A stretch of DNA of 48,641 nt from Emmonsiellopsis sp. PD_33 (Eukaryota > Ascomycota > Eurotiomycetes > Onygenales > Ajellomycetaceae), in contig JANTQF010000264.1 of NCBI GenBank assembly GCA_032988165.1, forward strand, positions 1 to 48,641, read 5' to 3'. Positions 22,996 through 35,700 of this stretch are shown here, one piece after another. The translations under genes were made by a program, and so were the position numbers. Numbering within the stretch: the first letter of the stretch is position 1; every line of letters starts with the position of its first letter. Below the pieces are notes generated by a model, which was not told the origin of the DNA, ran no database searches, and saw nothing but the letters and a program-made list of their open reading frames with translations.

Positions 22996-23709
22996 AGCTG
23001 TACAGACAGATGAATCCACTTCCTGGAGATCATACGACTGCGGGAGGTACCAAATATCGGGCGGCGAAAATGTTGTCAGAGAAGAAAGTTTCCGAAAACG
23101 ATAACCGTTTGCAAAATTTGCCTCGCAAAAGGGTGACCGGTACGAGCGATGGGGAAGGGATACTGTTGTGAATTGGGGTTCAGTCCAAGCTTCAATAACA
23201 AGAGCATTCGGCGAGCACTAGCTTTGATGCAACCAATGCGACATGTGGCAGATTAGCACGGGGAGCAAACAATAGTCGGGTATCATAAGTTAAAACGGCT
23301 ATATCGAATACCGCAAGCAGGCGGATGTCCTCGGGCGCAAAACCAGCAACTGAAAGGCCTGGTCGCATAGAGCAAAAGAATTGACGTTGGGGGATTTCTC
23401 AAAGGGGAAAACTGTAAACAAACGCCCGGAAACGGATTAACGTCCGCCCACGCTAAGCCTTTTTAGCCCGCGGGTTATGTCAGCAGTTACAACCAATAGG
23501 ACAGCCTTTAGTTTACCACAATACGCTCGGCTGTACGGTACGATATCGGGCTGACTCATGCTCAAGCCGGAGCCCTCGACAGTCCAACTTTGAGATACGA
23601 ATCCACCAGGCTGATGGCGGACGTTCAGCCCTGATATGATTCTATGGACTGTGGAAGCACCTATTTACGAAGCCGAAGAGTGCCACGACCGTGTCAGTAA
23701 CGTCCAAGG
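22996..23709. promoter_or_regulatory. Shared upstream region of plkA and OPA3-like gene
   Basis: About 700 bp separate two divergent starts, so both promoters must lie here or overlap. I see no long open frame and no clear TATA box at either end. The bidirectional role is inferred from layout. Confidence 0.55.
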
Positions 23710-24563
23710 ATGTCCATAACTCTCAAGCTCTCTTCCCTGGTTATCCGCACGCTATCAAAACCCATTGCTGTAAGCTCGAGCGAGGAACCGGATCTGTGCA
23801 ATCCACACGGTGCTAACTGGATGCGTCCAAGAATCAAATCAAAGCACAAGCGCGGGAACATGAACGATTTCGACGGATATGCGTATCCTTCGCCCAATCC
23901 CTCCACCGGGTGGATATGCGCCTCCGCCTGGGCCTCCTACAGAACTCCGCTGCGATAGAAAAGCAGGCCGCGCGTGAAGCTGCGGAAGCTCAAGCGAAGA
24001 AACACAAACAGCACGTTGCCACAGTAAAGACGGAGGCACAGACAAAGCTTGAAGAAACAATTGCCGCGAAGCAAAAGGAAAGGGCGCAGGAGCCGCCTAA
24101 ACCACCCCCACTGCGAATTCGACCGCTTTCCGAGGCAAAGGCTATTGATTCCGGCGCCACATTCATCAGCGAGACCTTTTTATTCTTTGTCGCAGGTGGT
24201 TTGATTGTATTCGAAGCGTGGAGGTCCCGGCGGAAAGAATCGAACAGAAGGGAGGATGTGGCAGACCGTCTCACGGACTTAGAAGAGTCTGAAAGGGAGG
24301 CACGCCTTGGAATTACTGCGCTGGAAAAAGAGGTCGCGGAACTGAAGGCTCTATTGGAAAAACAATCGTTGGCAAGCAAAAGAAACCATGGGGCTGAAGA
24401 GCCAGGTTGGATTACGCGAATTATTGGCATTTCACAGAGACCAAAACAGCAAAGCAGCGGCGATGTAGCCATCATTGGCGCCACCACTTTGCCCGACTCC
24501 CCCAAATCCGCACCCGGTTCGAAACCCCCCAGCGACTCGGTTGTACCATCCGCCTCTTCTTGA
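23710..24563 (+). CDS. OPA3-family mitochondrial protein
   Basis: Homologue of optic atrophy 3, a mitochondrial membrane-associated protein. Exons 23710-23769 and 23832-24563 give 263 residues. Exon 1 encodes MSITLKLSSLVIRTLSKPIA, the conserved N-terminus that acts as a mitochondrial signal. Exon 2 continues with NQIKAQAREHERFRRICV and VDMRLRLGLL, the OPA3 core. A hydrophobic segment ETFLFFVAGGLIVFEAWR lies near residue 120, followed by a predicted coiled coil (LTDLEESEREARLGITALE) and a Ser/Pro-rich tail. Intron 23770-23831 has a GTAAGC donor and a GCTAAC branch site. Joining the exons restores the family sequence exactly, so the splice is well supported. The molecular role of the family is still poorly defined. 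Confidence 0.9.
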
Positions 24564-24978
24564 TCACCTTATACCTCCTTGTGCTTTGTCGTGAAGAGTA
24601 GGACAGTCGGCGTTTCGAATCTTGCCAAATCCAAACGCATATGACGACTCTCTTTCATGCTGGAACTCTGTTTCCTCCTCGATAGTTCTCCGAACCCCTG
24701 AAACACAACACTATTGAGTGTGATGGTTTGATACCCCTTTGTGCAATCCACCAAATGCATGGATGTCCCCGTATATTAGACAACATATTTTTCTTCTTGG
24801 ATGTATATATATACTGTACCCCTTTCCTTCCCCACTCCATCAACTAGGAAAACAGGACATCAACTCTGCAAAAGCATCTTATATCCTCTATTCAAATATC
24901 AGTTTGTATGTACAATACATACCAAGATTTCTTCTACTCCCCCAGGTCGCCATCCCATTTCAAGCCTACTTCACAACG
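24564..24978. other. Intergenic, no gene seen
   Basis: Probably the OPA3-like 3' UTR and the promoter of the next gene. The frame of the next gene stays open upstream to 24739 but has no better ATG close to the conserved-looking part. Confidence 0.5.
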
Positions 24979-25903
24979 ATGCTTGTTTCCACTTCGCTAC
25001 GTAATCGGAACATCTGGCCGGAAGTTAAAGACAGTTTAGGCAATGAACCTATACAAGGTTTGCTCACTACGCTTTTTGAGGTCTAGAGAATACTGACCAC
25101 CAAACTCTAGATGTTCATACAACGGAATACGACATGGCAATTGAAGACGATGGCCGTCCTGTCGTTCCGATGCTCGTTTTCCTCCAATGGGAACTGCAGA
25201 ACCCCATTGGCTTCAGAACACGCCGCCGGATACGCAAGTTCTGTTCTAAGCCAGACAACAGCAGCATCATCATTATGTTTCTGTCTAACGAGGAGCCGCC
25301 TACTGTAGCCGATGAGCTTGGTGGTCTTCGTGCTCTTGCCAACCTGTGGAACTGCTGTTGTTCCCACTCGTTTGTTAACAGACTCGCGAGGTCCTATGAT
25401 TTCCCCATGAACTGGAGCGGAAACGGAATGAACAATGGGCTAATAGTTATATTTTACATAGCTTTAAAAGCGGCTACCCCGAGGTGGCTACATTTCCAAC
25501 AACAAGAGACTTCATGACATCGATATACAGTCGTATGTCAGCGATACACAGGCGCATTGCCGTTCAACACCCCCACTCCCTCGATAACGCCTTTGACCAG
25601 TTTTGGCGAACGAATAGCCGAGATGGTATATCTCTTATGGACTACATCACACAGGGTTGTTGTAACGCCGAGGAGACACTACGAGCCCTGAACATGGTGC
25701 TCCCATCGTTTATGTACCTGTCCAGAGCCATACGGAGCGCGGAGGGAAGGCATGAATTTTACTTCTTTCGGCCTTTTTGTTGTAGACTAATTGACACTAT
25801 GGTGCGATTCTGTTTACAGACTTATAATGCTTCTGGACAACCAGCGAGCTCCTCGACGGCCAACAGGGACACGCAAGAAAGTTATGAGGGTTGGCATGGC
25901 TAG
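24979..25903 (+). CDS. Orphan three-exon protein, function unknown
   Basis: I do not recognise a family. Modelled exons 24979-25057, 25111-25390 and 25462-25903 sum to 801 nt, 266 residues. Intron 1 (53 bp) has a TACTGAC branch site and CTAG acceptor. Intron 2 (71 bp) starts GTCCTATG, has GGCTAAT as branch site and an ATAG acceptor. Both joins keep the frame, which is unlikely by chance. The protein is soluble, with no signal peptide or membrane span, and is Cys- and Arg-containing: NLWNCCCSHSF mid-protein, GCCNAEE and a C-terminal FFRPFCCRLIDTMV. Clustered CCC/CC motifs could bind metal, but the spacing matches no known finger. A lineage-restricted gene or a decaying one are both possible. 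Confidence 0.55.
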
Positions 25904-26642
25904 TAATGAGTGAGGACACGCAAGCTTCAAGAGAAATGGGCTCCTCGTCGGCCAACAGGGTCAAGAGGCCTTCAACATGGCCCTGACCTTACGTGCCACC
26001 GGGAGCGGATACACAGGAGCAGGTACAAAATGGTCGGGTCCTTCCGCACCAAGAAGGACCTAGAATGATATTAGGCCGAGTTTGATAGCAGGGAGCTGTG
26101 TTTTTTGTCCGCTTTGTATTTTGTATGGCTGTGTGGATTGGTCGATAGTCAGTAGTTTGTGATACCAGGGGGTTTTGATAATAAACTTGGAAACTTGATA
26201 CCTACTAGTAGTACCTACCTACATATTCGCAAAGAAACCCTGGGCATAAATTGAATAATTATGGCATAAAGCCCTCGGCGCCCGAAAAGGGTTAGCGTCG
26301 TCGGCCGCTTGCGTGTGCGGCAGGCTTACATAAGCGCGGGCAGACGCCACACGCTGTGGCGCAGTAGCCGCAAGCGCCGCATCATCATCCATCGCTCTCC
26401 CAGACATCGTCAGCTTCACCTCTCCTCGTCGGCGGACAACATTGCTGTTTCTTTTACTCTCTTTCCTCTCTTTCATATTTCGTTCTTTCTTTTCTTCGGT
26501 CCACACTGCATCCACCGCGCTCCCACACACGGGGTTCTATGCGCTTGCTGTGCCCCTTGCGCGCATACTTGGTTTAAGGAGTTGGGCTGATTCGTACTGC
26601 CTCCCACCCGGCATTACCAGCCCAACAGGCGTCTGAGTGAAA
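25904..26642. other. Upstream region of the myosin gene
   Basis: No gene supported. Pyrimidine-rich runs (CTTTCCTCTCTTTC near 26459-26475) lie before the myosin start, as in many highly expressed fungal genes. The 103-residue minus frame at 26219-26530 is unsupported. Confidence 0.5.
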
Positions 26643-29600
26643 ATGGTATGCTCTGCGGTTTATCTTACGTACCCATGGGGTTCTTCTTCGCGATCCCGTT
26701 GTAACTCACTCTCCTTTTAGGGACAATCGCGACGCCCGAGAGATGGCGAGAAGAAGAGTCGTGGCTTTGGCCGGTCGAAGCACGCTGATGGCGGGGCTGG
26801 AGGGAAGCCTCAGGTCAAGAAGGCCGTGTTCGAAAGCACAAAAAAGAAGGAGGTCGGAGTGTCAGATCTTACGCTCCTTAGCAAGGTATCGAACGAGGCT
26901 ATAAACGACAACCTCAAAAAGAGGTTTGAACATGGTGAGATTTACGTATGTCTGCCCGGAATGCGCCGTTGCACCCCCTCCCTTACGCGGTTGGATAGTT
27001 ACTCACCACTCTTCTCCTGTAGACATATATCGGCCATGTGCTTGTCTCCGTCAACCCCTTTCGAGATTGTAAGTAGGATCGAGCGTACCGCAATAACCGA
27101 CATTCCAAACTGATCGATCCATAGTGGGCATCTACACGGAGAAGGTTCTCGAGTCCTACCAGGGAAAGAACCGGCTTGAAGTCCCTCCTCACGTTTTCGC
27201 CGTCGCCGAAGCTGGGTATTATAACATGAAAGCATACAAGGAGAACCAATGTGTTATTATCTCAGGAGAATCTGGTGCTGGCAAAACCGAAGCTGCCAAA
27301 CGACTGATGCAGTATATCGCCAATGTATCAGGCGGCAGTAACTCTTCCATCCAACATACCAAAGACATGGTGCTGGCAACCAATCCTCTTCTTGAATCTT
27401 TCGGTAATGCGAAAACGTTGCGCAATAATAACTCGTCTCGCTTCGGAAAATATCTGGAGTTGCAATTTAACTCGAACGGCGAACCAGTCGGCGCAACCAT
27501 TACCAATTATCTCCTTGAAAAATCTAGAGTCGTTGGACAAATTACCAATGAACGAAACTTCCATATATTTTATCAATTTACGAAAGCTGCCCCACAAGCC
27601 TATCGAGGTTCGTGTCGATCTCTCATCGTGCCTCAACATACACACTACTAACAAATTTCCAGATAACTTCGGCATTCAGCAACCGCAATCATACGTATAT
27701 ACGAGTCGATCGAAATGTTTTGATGTTCCGGGCATCGATGATGCTGCTGATTTCAAAGATACCCTAGACGCGATGAGAGTCATCGGTCTCCCTCAAGCTG
27801 AGCAGGATAATATCTTTCGCATTCTCTCCGCTATTTTATGGCTCGGGAATATGCAGTTCGCCGAAGACGACCATTCTAACGCCTCGATAACGGACCAGTC
27901 CGTGATCGACTTTGTCGCTTATCTATTGGAAGTCGACGCCGCTCATGTGAGCAAAGCACTCACCATCAGAATTATGGAAACGTCCCGAGGAGGACGGAGA
28001 GGGTCTATGTATGAGGTTCCCCTAAACACCGTCCAAGCCCTCGCTGTTCGGGACGCGCTTGCGAAGGCCCTTTATTTCAATCTGTTCGACTGGATCGTTG
28101 AGCGGGTAAACGTGTCGTTGGCTGCCAGAGAGGCTGTGGCGAACTCCATAGGCATCCTGGATATCTATGGATTTGAAATTTTTGAGAAGAACTCCTTTGA
28201 ACAACTCTGTATCAACTATGTCAACGAAAAACTGCAACAAATCTTTATCCAGCTGACCTTGAAGACTGAGCAAGAAGAATATGCCCGAGAACAAATCAAG
28301 TGGACCCCTATCACGTACTTTGATAACAAAGTTGTGTGCCAGTTGATTGAAGATAAGCGACCACCTGGGATCTTCGCTGCATTGAACGATGCCTGCGCGA
28401 CTGCCTTCGCTGATTCGGGTGCTGCTGATCAGACCTTTGTAGGAAAGCTGAATTTCCTCTCGCAAAACCCCAACTTTGAAGCCCGACAGAGCCAGTTCAT
28501 TGTTAAGCATTATGCAGGCGATGTCAGTTACGCTGTCGAAGGAATGACCGACAAGAATAAGGATCAGCTTTTGAAGGACTTGCTGAACCTCGTTGGATCC
28601 AGCAGCAACTCATTTGTCCATGTCCTCTTCCCCAACCAAGTCAACCAAGACGATAAGCGCCGGCCACCGACCGCCGGAGATAAAATTAAGGCATCTGCCA
28701 ACGATCTTGTTGCCACATTGACGAAAGCCCAACCATCGTATATCCGAACTATAAAACCCAACGACAACAAATCTCCTTCGGAATATAATGTCGGGAACGT
28801 GCTGCACCAAATCAAATATCTTGGTTTACAAGAGAACGTTCGAATCCGAAGAGCCGGATTCGCTTATCGTCAGACTTTTGACAAATTCGTCGAGCGGTTC
28901 TACCTCTTGTCACCGAAGACCTCATATGCCGGCGATTACACATGGACCGGAGATGCTGAATCCGGCGCCAGGCAGATTTTGAAGGACACAAGTATCCCAG
29001 CGGAGGAGTATCAAATGGGAACCACAAAAGCGTTCATCAAGACACCAGAGACACTTTTCGCCCTTGAGCACATGCGGGATCGCTACTGGCACAACATGGC
29101 CATCCGTATCCAGCGTGCTTGGCGAAACTATCTCAGGTACCGAACCGAGTGCGCCATTCGAATCCAGAGGTTCTGGAGACGAGTTACTGGAGGCCTGGAA
29201 TTCATCAAGCTACGGGATCAGGGACACAAGATTCTTGGCGGTAGGAAAGAACGCCGTCGATACAGTCTTGTTGGATCACGAAGATTCTTGGGTGACTATC
29301 TTGGTGTGGGCAATAAGGGTGGTCCTGGAGAAATGGTCAAGGATTCCATTCGCATTGGCGGTAAGCTGTCCCCTATTTTATGTAGAACGATCGATGCTAA
29401 TAACATATTCCAGGATCCGAGCATATCCTATATTCATGCCGTTGCGAACTTCTCGTAACCAAATTCGGTCGATCCAGTAAACCTGCGCCACGGATTCTCA
29501 TTCTTGTATGTGCACCCCTTATACGGACTTGAGTCGTCCATGCTAACCAGTACCTTAAAAGACATCGAACAATGTTTACATTGTGGTTCAAAGTGTGGTC

Positions 29601-30888
29601 AATCACCAACTGAACATCTCCGCTGAGCGAACAATACCCATAGGTGCAATCAAATTTGTCAGTGCATCGAAATTGAAAGATGACTGGTTTGCTCTGGGAG
29701 TTGGCTCTCCCCAGGAACCAGATCCCCTCATCAACTGTGTTTTCAAAACCGAATTCTTCACCTACCTAAGCAATGCCCTTCGCGGCCAGCTTAACCTTAA
29801 GATTGCTGATTCGTAAGTCCTGCTCTCCTACATAACGTATTGACCACTACTAATAAGCACATAGTGTCGAATATAACAAAAAGCCCGGCAAGCTGGCGAC
29901 AGTCAAAGCAGTTAAGGATCCAGCGGTTCTTCGTGATGACACGTATAAGAGCGGTACCATCCACACTGGTCAAGGAGAACCACCAAACTCCGTGTCAAAA
30001 CCGACACCAAGACCGAAGCAAGTCGCCGGAAAACCCATCACGAAAGGCAAGCTGCTTCGTCCTGGTGGACCTGGTGGGGGGCCCTCGAAATTGGCTTCGC
30101 GGCCTGCTGCAGCGGCAAGACCAACTCCCCAGGCCCGACCATTGCCTGGTGCCGGTGCCGCCCAGCCTATGGCCGCGCAATCTCGAGTTGTACCACAACC
30201 CGCTGCCGCTGTTTCAGCCGCTGCCTCTGTAGGACACAGTAGAGTTCCATCGACACAAGCTCGAGCACCACCCCCGCCTCCCCCGGCGGCACCTCCAGCT
30301 GCCAAGAAGGATACTGCGAAAGTCTTGTACGATTTCAATAGTGAACGGTCGAATGAGCTTTCGATCCGCAAGGGCGAGATTGTCCAGATCCTACAAAAGG
30401 AAGGAAACGGTAAGTCAACCCTCCCCCCAAATACAAAACACACACAAAGAAATTTCTTTGTATGATATCTAACTCATCCAGGCTGGTGGCTATGCATGAG
30501 CACCGCAACCTCCGCGCAGGGCTGGACGCCCGAGGCGTATCTCGAAGAAATCGTCGCGCCCGCCCCCGCCGCAGCCGCTCCCCCACCTCCCCCACCACCC
30601 CCTTCCCTCCCCAAACCAGTAGCCAACGGCACCTCCCGCGCCGCCGCCGCAAAGGCCAAACCTACACCCCCCGCGCCACCCGCGAAACGGCCAATTGCAG
30701 GCCGCAAACCCATGCCGCCCGCAGCACCCCGCGATAGCGCCGTGAGCATGAACTCGCAGGATTCCTCCGGAGGCAGCGGACGGGCGACGCCGAATAGTAT
30801 GAACAGTGCCAGTTTTGCGGGCGGGTTGGCGGAGGCGTTGAGGCAGAGGCAGAGTGCGATGAAGCCGCAGGATGATGATGATTGGTAG
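26643..30888 (+). CDS. myoA: Class I myosin motor (MyoA/Myo5-type)
   Basis: Actin motor for endocytosis and polarised hyphal growth. Nine exons: 26643-26645, 26721-26945, 27023-27068, 27125-27607, 27663-29360, 29414-29505, 29562-29812, 29865-30409 and 30482-30888, totalling 3750 nt or 1249 residues. Exon 1 is the ATG alone. The motor has the P-loop GESGAGKTEA near residue 139 and a TEDS-site Ser near 367 (RRGSMYEVPLN). Two IQ motifs follow (RIQRAWRNYLRYR and RIQRFWRRV), then a TH1 lipid-binding tail, a Pro/Ala-rich region, an SH3 domain (AKVLYDFNSERSNELSIRKG to WWLC), another Pro-rich stretch and an acidic end DDDDW that should engage Arp2/3. Most introns have clear CTAAC/CTAAT branch sites, including TACTAAC before exon 5. 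Domain order and size match fungal myosin-I. Confidence 0.95.
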
Positions 30889-32787
30889 ATGGATAGAATA
30901 GATTGGGTTGGATTGGGTTGGGTTGGGTCGGGTTTTGAGTTGTGTGTGTTTTTTTTTTTTGTTGATGATGATTTTTCTTTTTAAAATTCTTTTTTGCGTG
31001 TGTCACTTTCTTTCTTTCTTTCTTCCTTTTGCCTTCTTGCTTGATAGATGGTTTTCTTCTTTTTTTTTCCCGTCTGCTTTAAGTAGTTACTTATGTTATA
31101 TGCAGTGCGTCCGCCCTTTTCCCCCCATTTTCAATTCCCAAACTCGCCTTCTTTCTGCTATACATATATATGTAGTAGGATAGTTTTGATTCTAATGCCT
31201 TTTCCTTTATCTTTTTTCCCCTCGATATTGAATCGATTGATGTCTTTGCTTTCGATGTCTTTCTTCCAGTTGGACAACGCATGGATGGATAAACAAACAT
31301 ATATATGTTGGAAAGAGACCCGTATATATACTCTATTTAGCAGAGCAGCGTCCATTACATCCTTCTGACAGTTAGTACTTATTAGTAAGCTTCCTATCCC
31401 GCCTTTTCTACTCTTTTCTTTCATTCTTTCATTCTTTTCTCCCCTCCCCGTATTAGCCAATACCAGGTAGATTTGATTTATCTAGGTAGGCGATTTATTT
31501 TATGCCGCTCACCCCAATTCCTTTTTTTTTTTTTTTTTTTTTTTGCATCGGTGACTAGTAACAAACACCCTTAATCCATATTTTATTTTTGTGACTATTA
31601 CAATTTTCTATTTACTCTCGGGAATCTATCCGGCTTGGACAGGAAACAAGTATAACCGATGGGCAATGTTCTTGACTCTGACAATGATGTTTTTTTTTTA
31701 CTATTTTGATCTTTCAAAAGCCTACGTACATACATGCATGCATAAGTTCAACAAACCGTCCACCTCATCCTGTATACTCTGACATAATCCCCACGCAAAG
31801 CAAAATATAAACACGGAAAGAAGACAAGAAAAGCTAGATACATGAAAGGAATACAGCAGAGAATATCAAATCAAGTAAACAATGAAGGGAAGAACGGGCT
31901 CATCCACGTCGTATCACCACCGAGACACCGCATCCCGATAGCCATTGTTTTCATCGTGAGAACAAAACGAATAGTGCAGCGTACAATCATGCATCGTAAA
32001 AGAAGAAAGAAAGAAAGAAAAAAAGAGGATAAAAAACCAAATACTCCGACAGTCCCCCAATGAACCCATATTCCCAATACCGTTCCCAGTCCATATGCTC
32101 ACCAATCAAACACCATAATTTTGTGTATTAGTCCGTAGAACTCCCACCGAATGGGTTTTCCCATGTTGGTATCTTCACGCGTCCCATTCGGTATGAAAAC
32201 TGAAATTGGGGTTCCCCTTTCCATCTATGCTTTCGCCGTGGATATTAAACTCCCCGTGTAGAACAAAAGAAAAATGAGACCAGCAGAGTGAAACAGAAAG
32301 AAGTCAAACGAACCAATGCAATGCAAAAATAGAAACGAAAATAAAAAAAGAAAGGTAAACAAGACATGGATTGCCCAAAGTCTGGATTTGCTCTCCAACG
32401 TGCCCGACTGTTTCTGGAAGAAAGCAGGGAAAAGGAAGAGAAGAACCTGATAAAACAAGAAGCCTGGTCGATGAACATGGTAAATCAAATACAAAAAAGG
32501 GTACATGATTTGATGCCCAAACCCGAGTTTACTCCAACAGCAGCACCCTTTGCAGATGGAACTGAAGACAAAAAAGCGGAGTAGATAACGCAGATAACAA
32601 AAGGGAGAAAAAAAGATACAAAGCATAGAGATGCATACACTAAAAAACTCCGCGCTATACATGCAGACAAACTATGAACTTGAAGTTGAGGGGGGAAGAT
32701 CGAGCACACAAGGGGGAACCAAACGGACATATCAACACCTGTAGATGCAAAGACGTAATGAAGATGGGGGAGAAAGGGTTGAGACAA
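30889..32787. other. Convergent spacer between myosin and WD40 genes
   Basis: Both flanking genes end here, so much of it is likely 3' UTR. It holds a G-rich tract right after the myosin stop, T-tracts near 30949-30960 and 31522-31544, and an A/G-rich AAAG run near 31997-32025. No gene seen. Confidence 0.55.
30915..30932 (+). other. G-quadruplex-type motif in myosin 3' UTR
   Basis: Four GGG runs separated by 2-nt loops (GGGTTGGGTTGGGTCGGG), with a fifth GGG at 30905-30907. It starts 27 nt after the stop codon on the transcribed (RNA-like) strand, so it could fold in the mRNA. Function is inferred only. Confidence 0.6.
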
Positions 32788-35700
32788 CTACAAATCATAA
32801 AGATCTGCATGCTCTTTACTACCCAAAAGGCGTCTAAATCGTGTCCGTCGTTCCCCTGGGCCTAGGACGCACCTCACATCATCGTCTAAATCTGCTTCTG
32901 GAAGCCACTCGTTCGGCAAGTCAGGGTAATAAGTGTCAAGGCGCTCTTCAATCTGGCGTCTCTTGGTATGCCCAATGCCGAACTGTTGACCCCACTGGCA
33001 CCGATCGAATTCCATCATTCCTCCAAACTTGTTGTCCATATTGGCAACCCAGATCCTTCCCCCGTCTGGGGTGTAATCCGCGCCTCCAATTTCGCCAAAG
33101 AAATCATGCACTTGACGGGTTTGATAGGTTTGTGCATTGACAATAGCGATACGATCGGCTGGCTCACACATAAGGAGGGTGCGTGGACCGCCCCCGATAG
33201 GGGAAAATCTTAGAGAACGGTAACCGGCAATATCAGATTCGATAAATTGGAGGACTCGCCACATCCGAGCGTCCCAGATGTTGACTATGCCGTCTTGATT
33301 GGCAGTGGCGAGGTGGAGCATATCTGGGGACCACGCGCAGGCGAACCCAAAGTCTCGGTGCCCGGTAAGTGGCTGCACCGGCTTCCCAGTATCGCTATCG
33401 ATTACCCATGCATCTTTGGCATCACCGATTATCAGACGAAGTCGGCCATCGGGGGAGGTGTCTGTGCAGTTGATTGCTTGGGCAAACTTTTGTTTCTGAA
33501 CAAATGTATTTGTCTCACAGTCAAGAACGCGGATGTGTAGATCGTTTGAGGCAATGACTGCTTGAGGGTTATTGCTGGTCCGATTCTTGACGATGTCCAT
33601 ATGATTAGTTATCCCATTAGGATCTATGGTTACATATCCATAGGTAGTGTCGTGGCCGGTCACATTTCCCCTCATTGCATATTCACCACTAAAGCCCCCA
33701 ACAATTGTAATTCCATGTTTAGCTTTCATCGTCGAAATTTTGACTGGTTCAAGGAAACCCGAGGACTTGTCAGGATTAGAGAGATCCATGAGGCAGCTGT
33801 GGTGGTTATGGAACGGGGTTGCAGTGTAAACCCTTGATTTGCGGACGTATTGGATTGTATTCGATGCCGTAACGCACATGAGATTACGCAGTTGAAAATG
33901 GGACATCGACGCCTTGTATTTCGTGTACATGGTCTTCGCTTTGAAAAACTCCTCACTCTGTGGTAGCTGTGCAGAGTACTAGGGATCAGGTCAGTGGATA
34001 ATTCGTTATAAGAAGGGTAAAGGAGGTTACTTACTCCATGGGGTGCACCGGTCAGATTACGATAAGGTCTGTACCACCTATCGCGAAGCGCCCTAGCATC
34101 CGATCGATGGACCTTTAACTTACTCCACCAAGGAATGTTCTGAATATCATAGGATTTGAATTGGTGGTCATCGGGACGGGAGATTTTTTGCGGGCGTGGC
34201 CAATAGGAGACCTCTGATGCGGCCTCTTCTACCAATGGAACACTCGGTCGGGCTAGGATTCCAAGTTGCGCGGGAGGGATTCTCGATCGAATTAGCCATT
34301 GCTTGATGAACATATCGACTGGAAGATTCCGTTCGAATGCTGGAATTTCAGTTCCGTTAGCAATGTAAGCAATACCTTCCCAAGGAGCGAGAAGGGTGGC
34401 GAGAAGTAAGCTTGCAACAGTGGCACTGAAATGCTCCAAGACCAAGGCAGGGGGGACGTAAAAAATTGAGTATTCAGAGTCCATGTGTAGGTCTTCATAG
34501 TCATCCAGAGACAAAAGGGCTCTACGTGGCTGCGCCACCTGTCGTTGAGGGATGGTATCTGGGAATGGTCTTGAAGACTCGACCCATGGAAGGGACGAAG
34601 CAAAAACAAAACGTGGGGGGGCTGCAGTATATTCATCGTCGCTACACAACACCTCCGGGACATTGAGGCCAGAAAGGAGGGCAATCTTGGTATCGTTGAC
34701 AAACAGGACATCTTGGCCACCACAAATGATGAAAATGCCGCGAGACGGGCTTGGAGAGATGGAGAAACGGGCAATAAATCTTGCAGCGGATTGTAACATA
34801 AGGAGATCAGAGTGCAAATAAGAGGTGGAGGGTGCTGGTGATGCCGGTGCATTGGTCAAGGGGCCAGTTGAATCTCCTGATATGCGAGCGTTTTCCAAAT
34901 CGTGACGAATAATTTCATGGGCCATTCCAAGGGCCCTGCTATTCAATGGGAAAAATAGAGTGGAAGATGGGTGTAGAAAATAGGAATCCATACTTTCAGT
35001 TTGTATTGAACCGCTTACTGCTGCATAATCGTCCACATCGTCCTCGTCGCCGGTGGTGGTGGGGCCATGTCCAAAGTCCGCGAACGACAGGGGTTGAGGT
35101 TCGTTACCGGCAATGAAGTTTTCGAAATGTGATCGGCCATGCTCACTCGCTAGTGAGCTGTAGTATTCGTTCGGATCGCACAAGGATAGCTCATCATCGG
35201 TGACGTAAAACATCTCCCTATCGTTGGTATCCGAGGGAGAATCATCGCTTCCCTCGCTATCGAATGGTGAAGGGACTCGGAATAATCTATCACCTGAAAA
35301 GCCGGACAGGTCAAAATTCCCAATAAGGTTACCGGAATTTTCGTCCTCCAGCTCATCATCGGGATAATCGTAGTCGTCATGATTGGATTCCATGTCTTCT
35401 TCGTCACCAGAGTATTCGGGGTCTTGCAGGGCTAGAGATGGACCAGCGTGGACAAGGCTGGTGTTGAGGAGGGGAGTAGAGGCGATAAGACCATTTTGGG
35501 ACATGAATGGAGATACCAGGCCGTTTTGCAAGTTAAGAGATGGAAGGTTTGGGATACCAGAAGGGGGGGGCACGAATTCGGGAGCCTCATGTCCAATACT
35601 TGCAGCTGGAGGCGGTGGATCCAAAGAAACAGATGTTTCCCAAGATGTGGAAGACAAAGATCCAGAATTTTGGGGTGCATTACCTGCGTTCTGAACCAAA

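Noticed and set aside
22996..23019. Upstream ATG for the polo kinase
   Set aside because: It is in frame and adds eight residues, but MEALSPRSTNIL looks like the usual N-terminus; the choice remains open without a 5' transcript end.
23990..24505. 171-codon minus-strand frame inside the OPA3-like gene
   Set aside because: It is antisense to a well-supported family member and has no motif of its own.
30462..30749. Overlapping frames on both strands in the last myosin exon
   Set aside because: GC-rich proline/alanine codons keep all frames open; only the frame continuing the SH3 domain is real.
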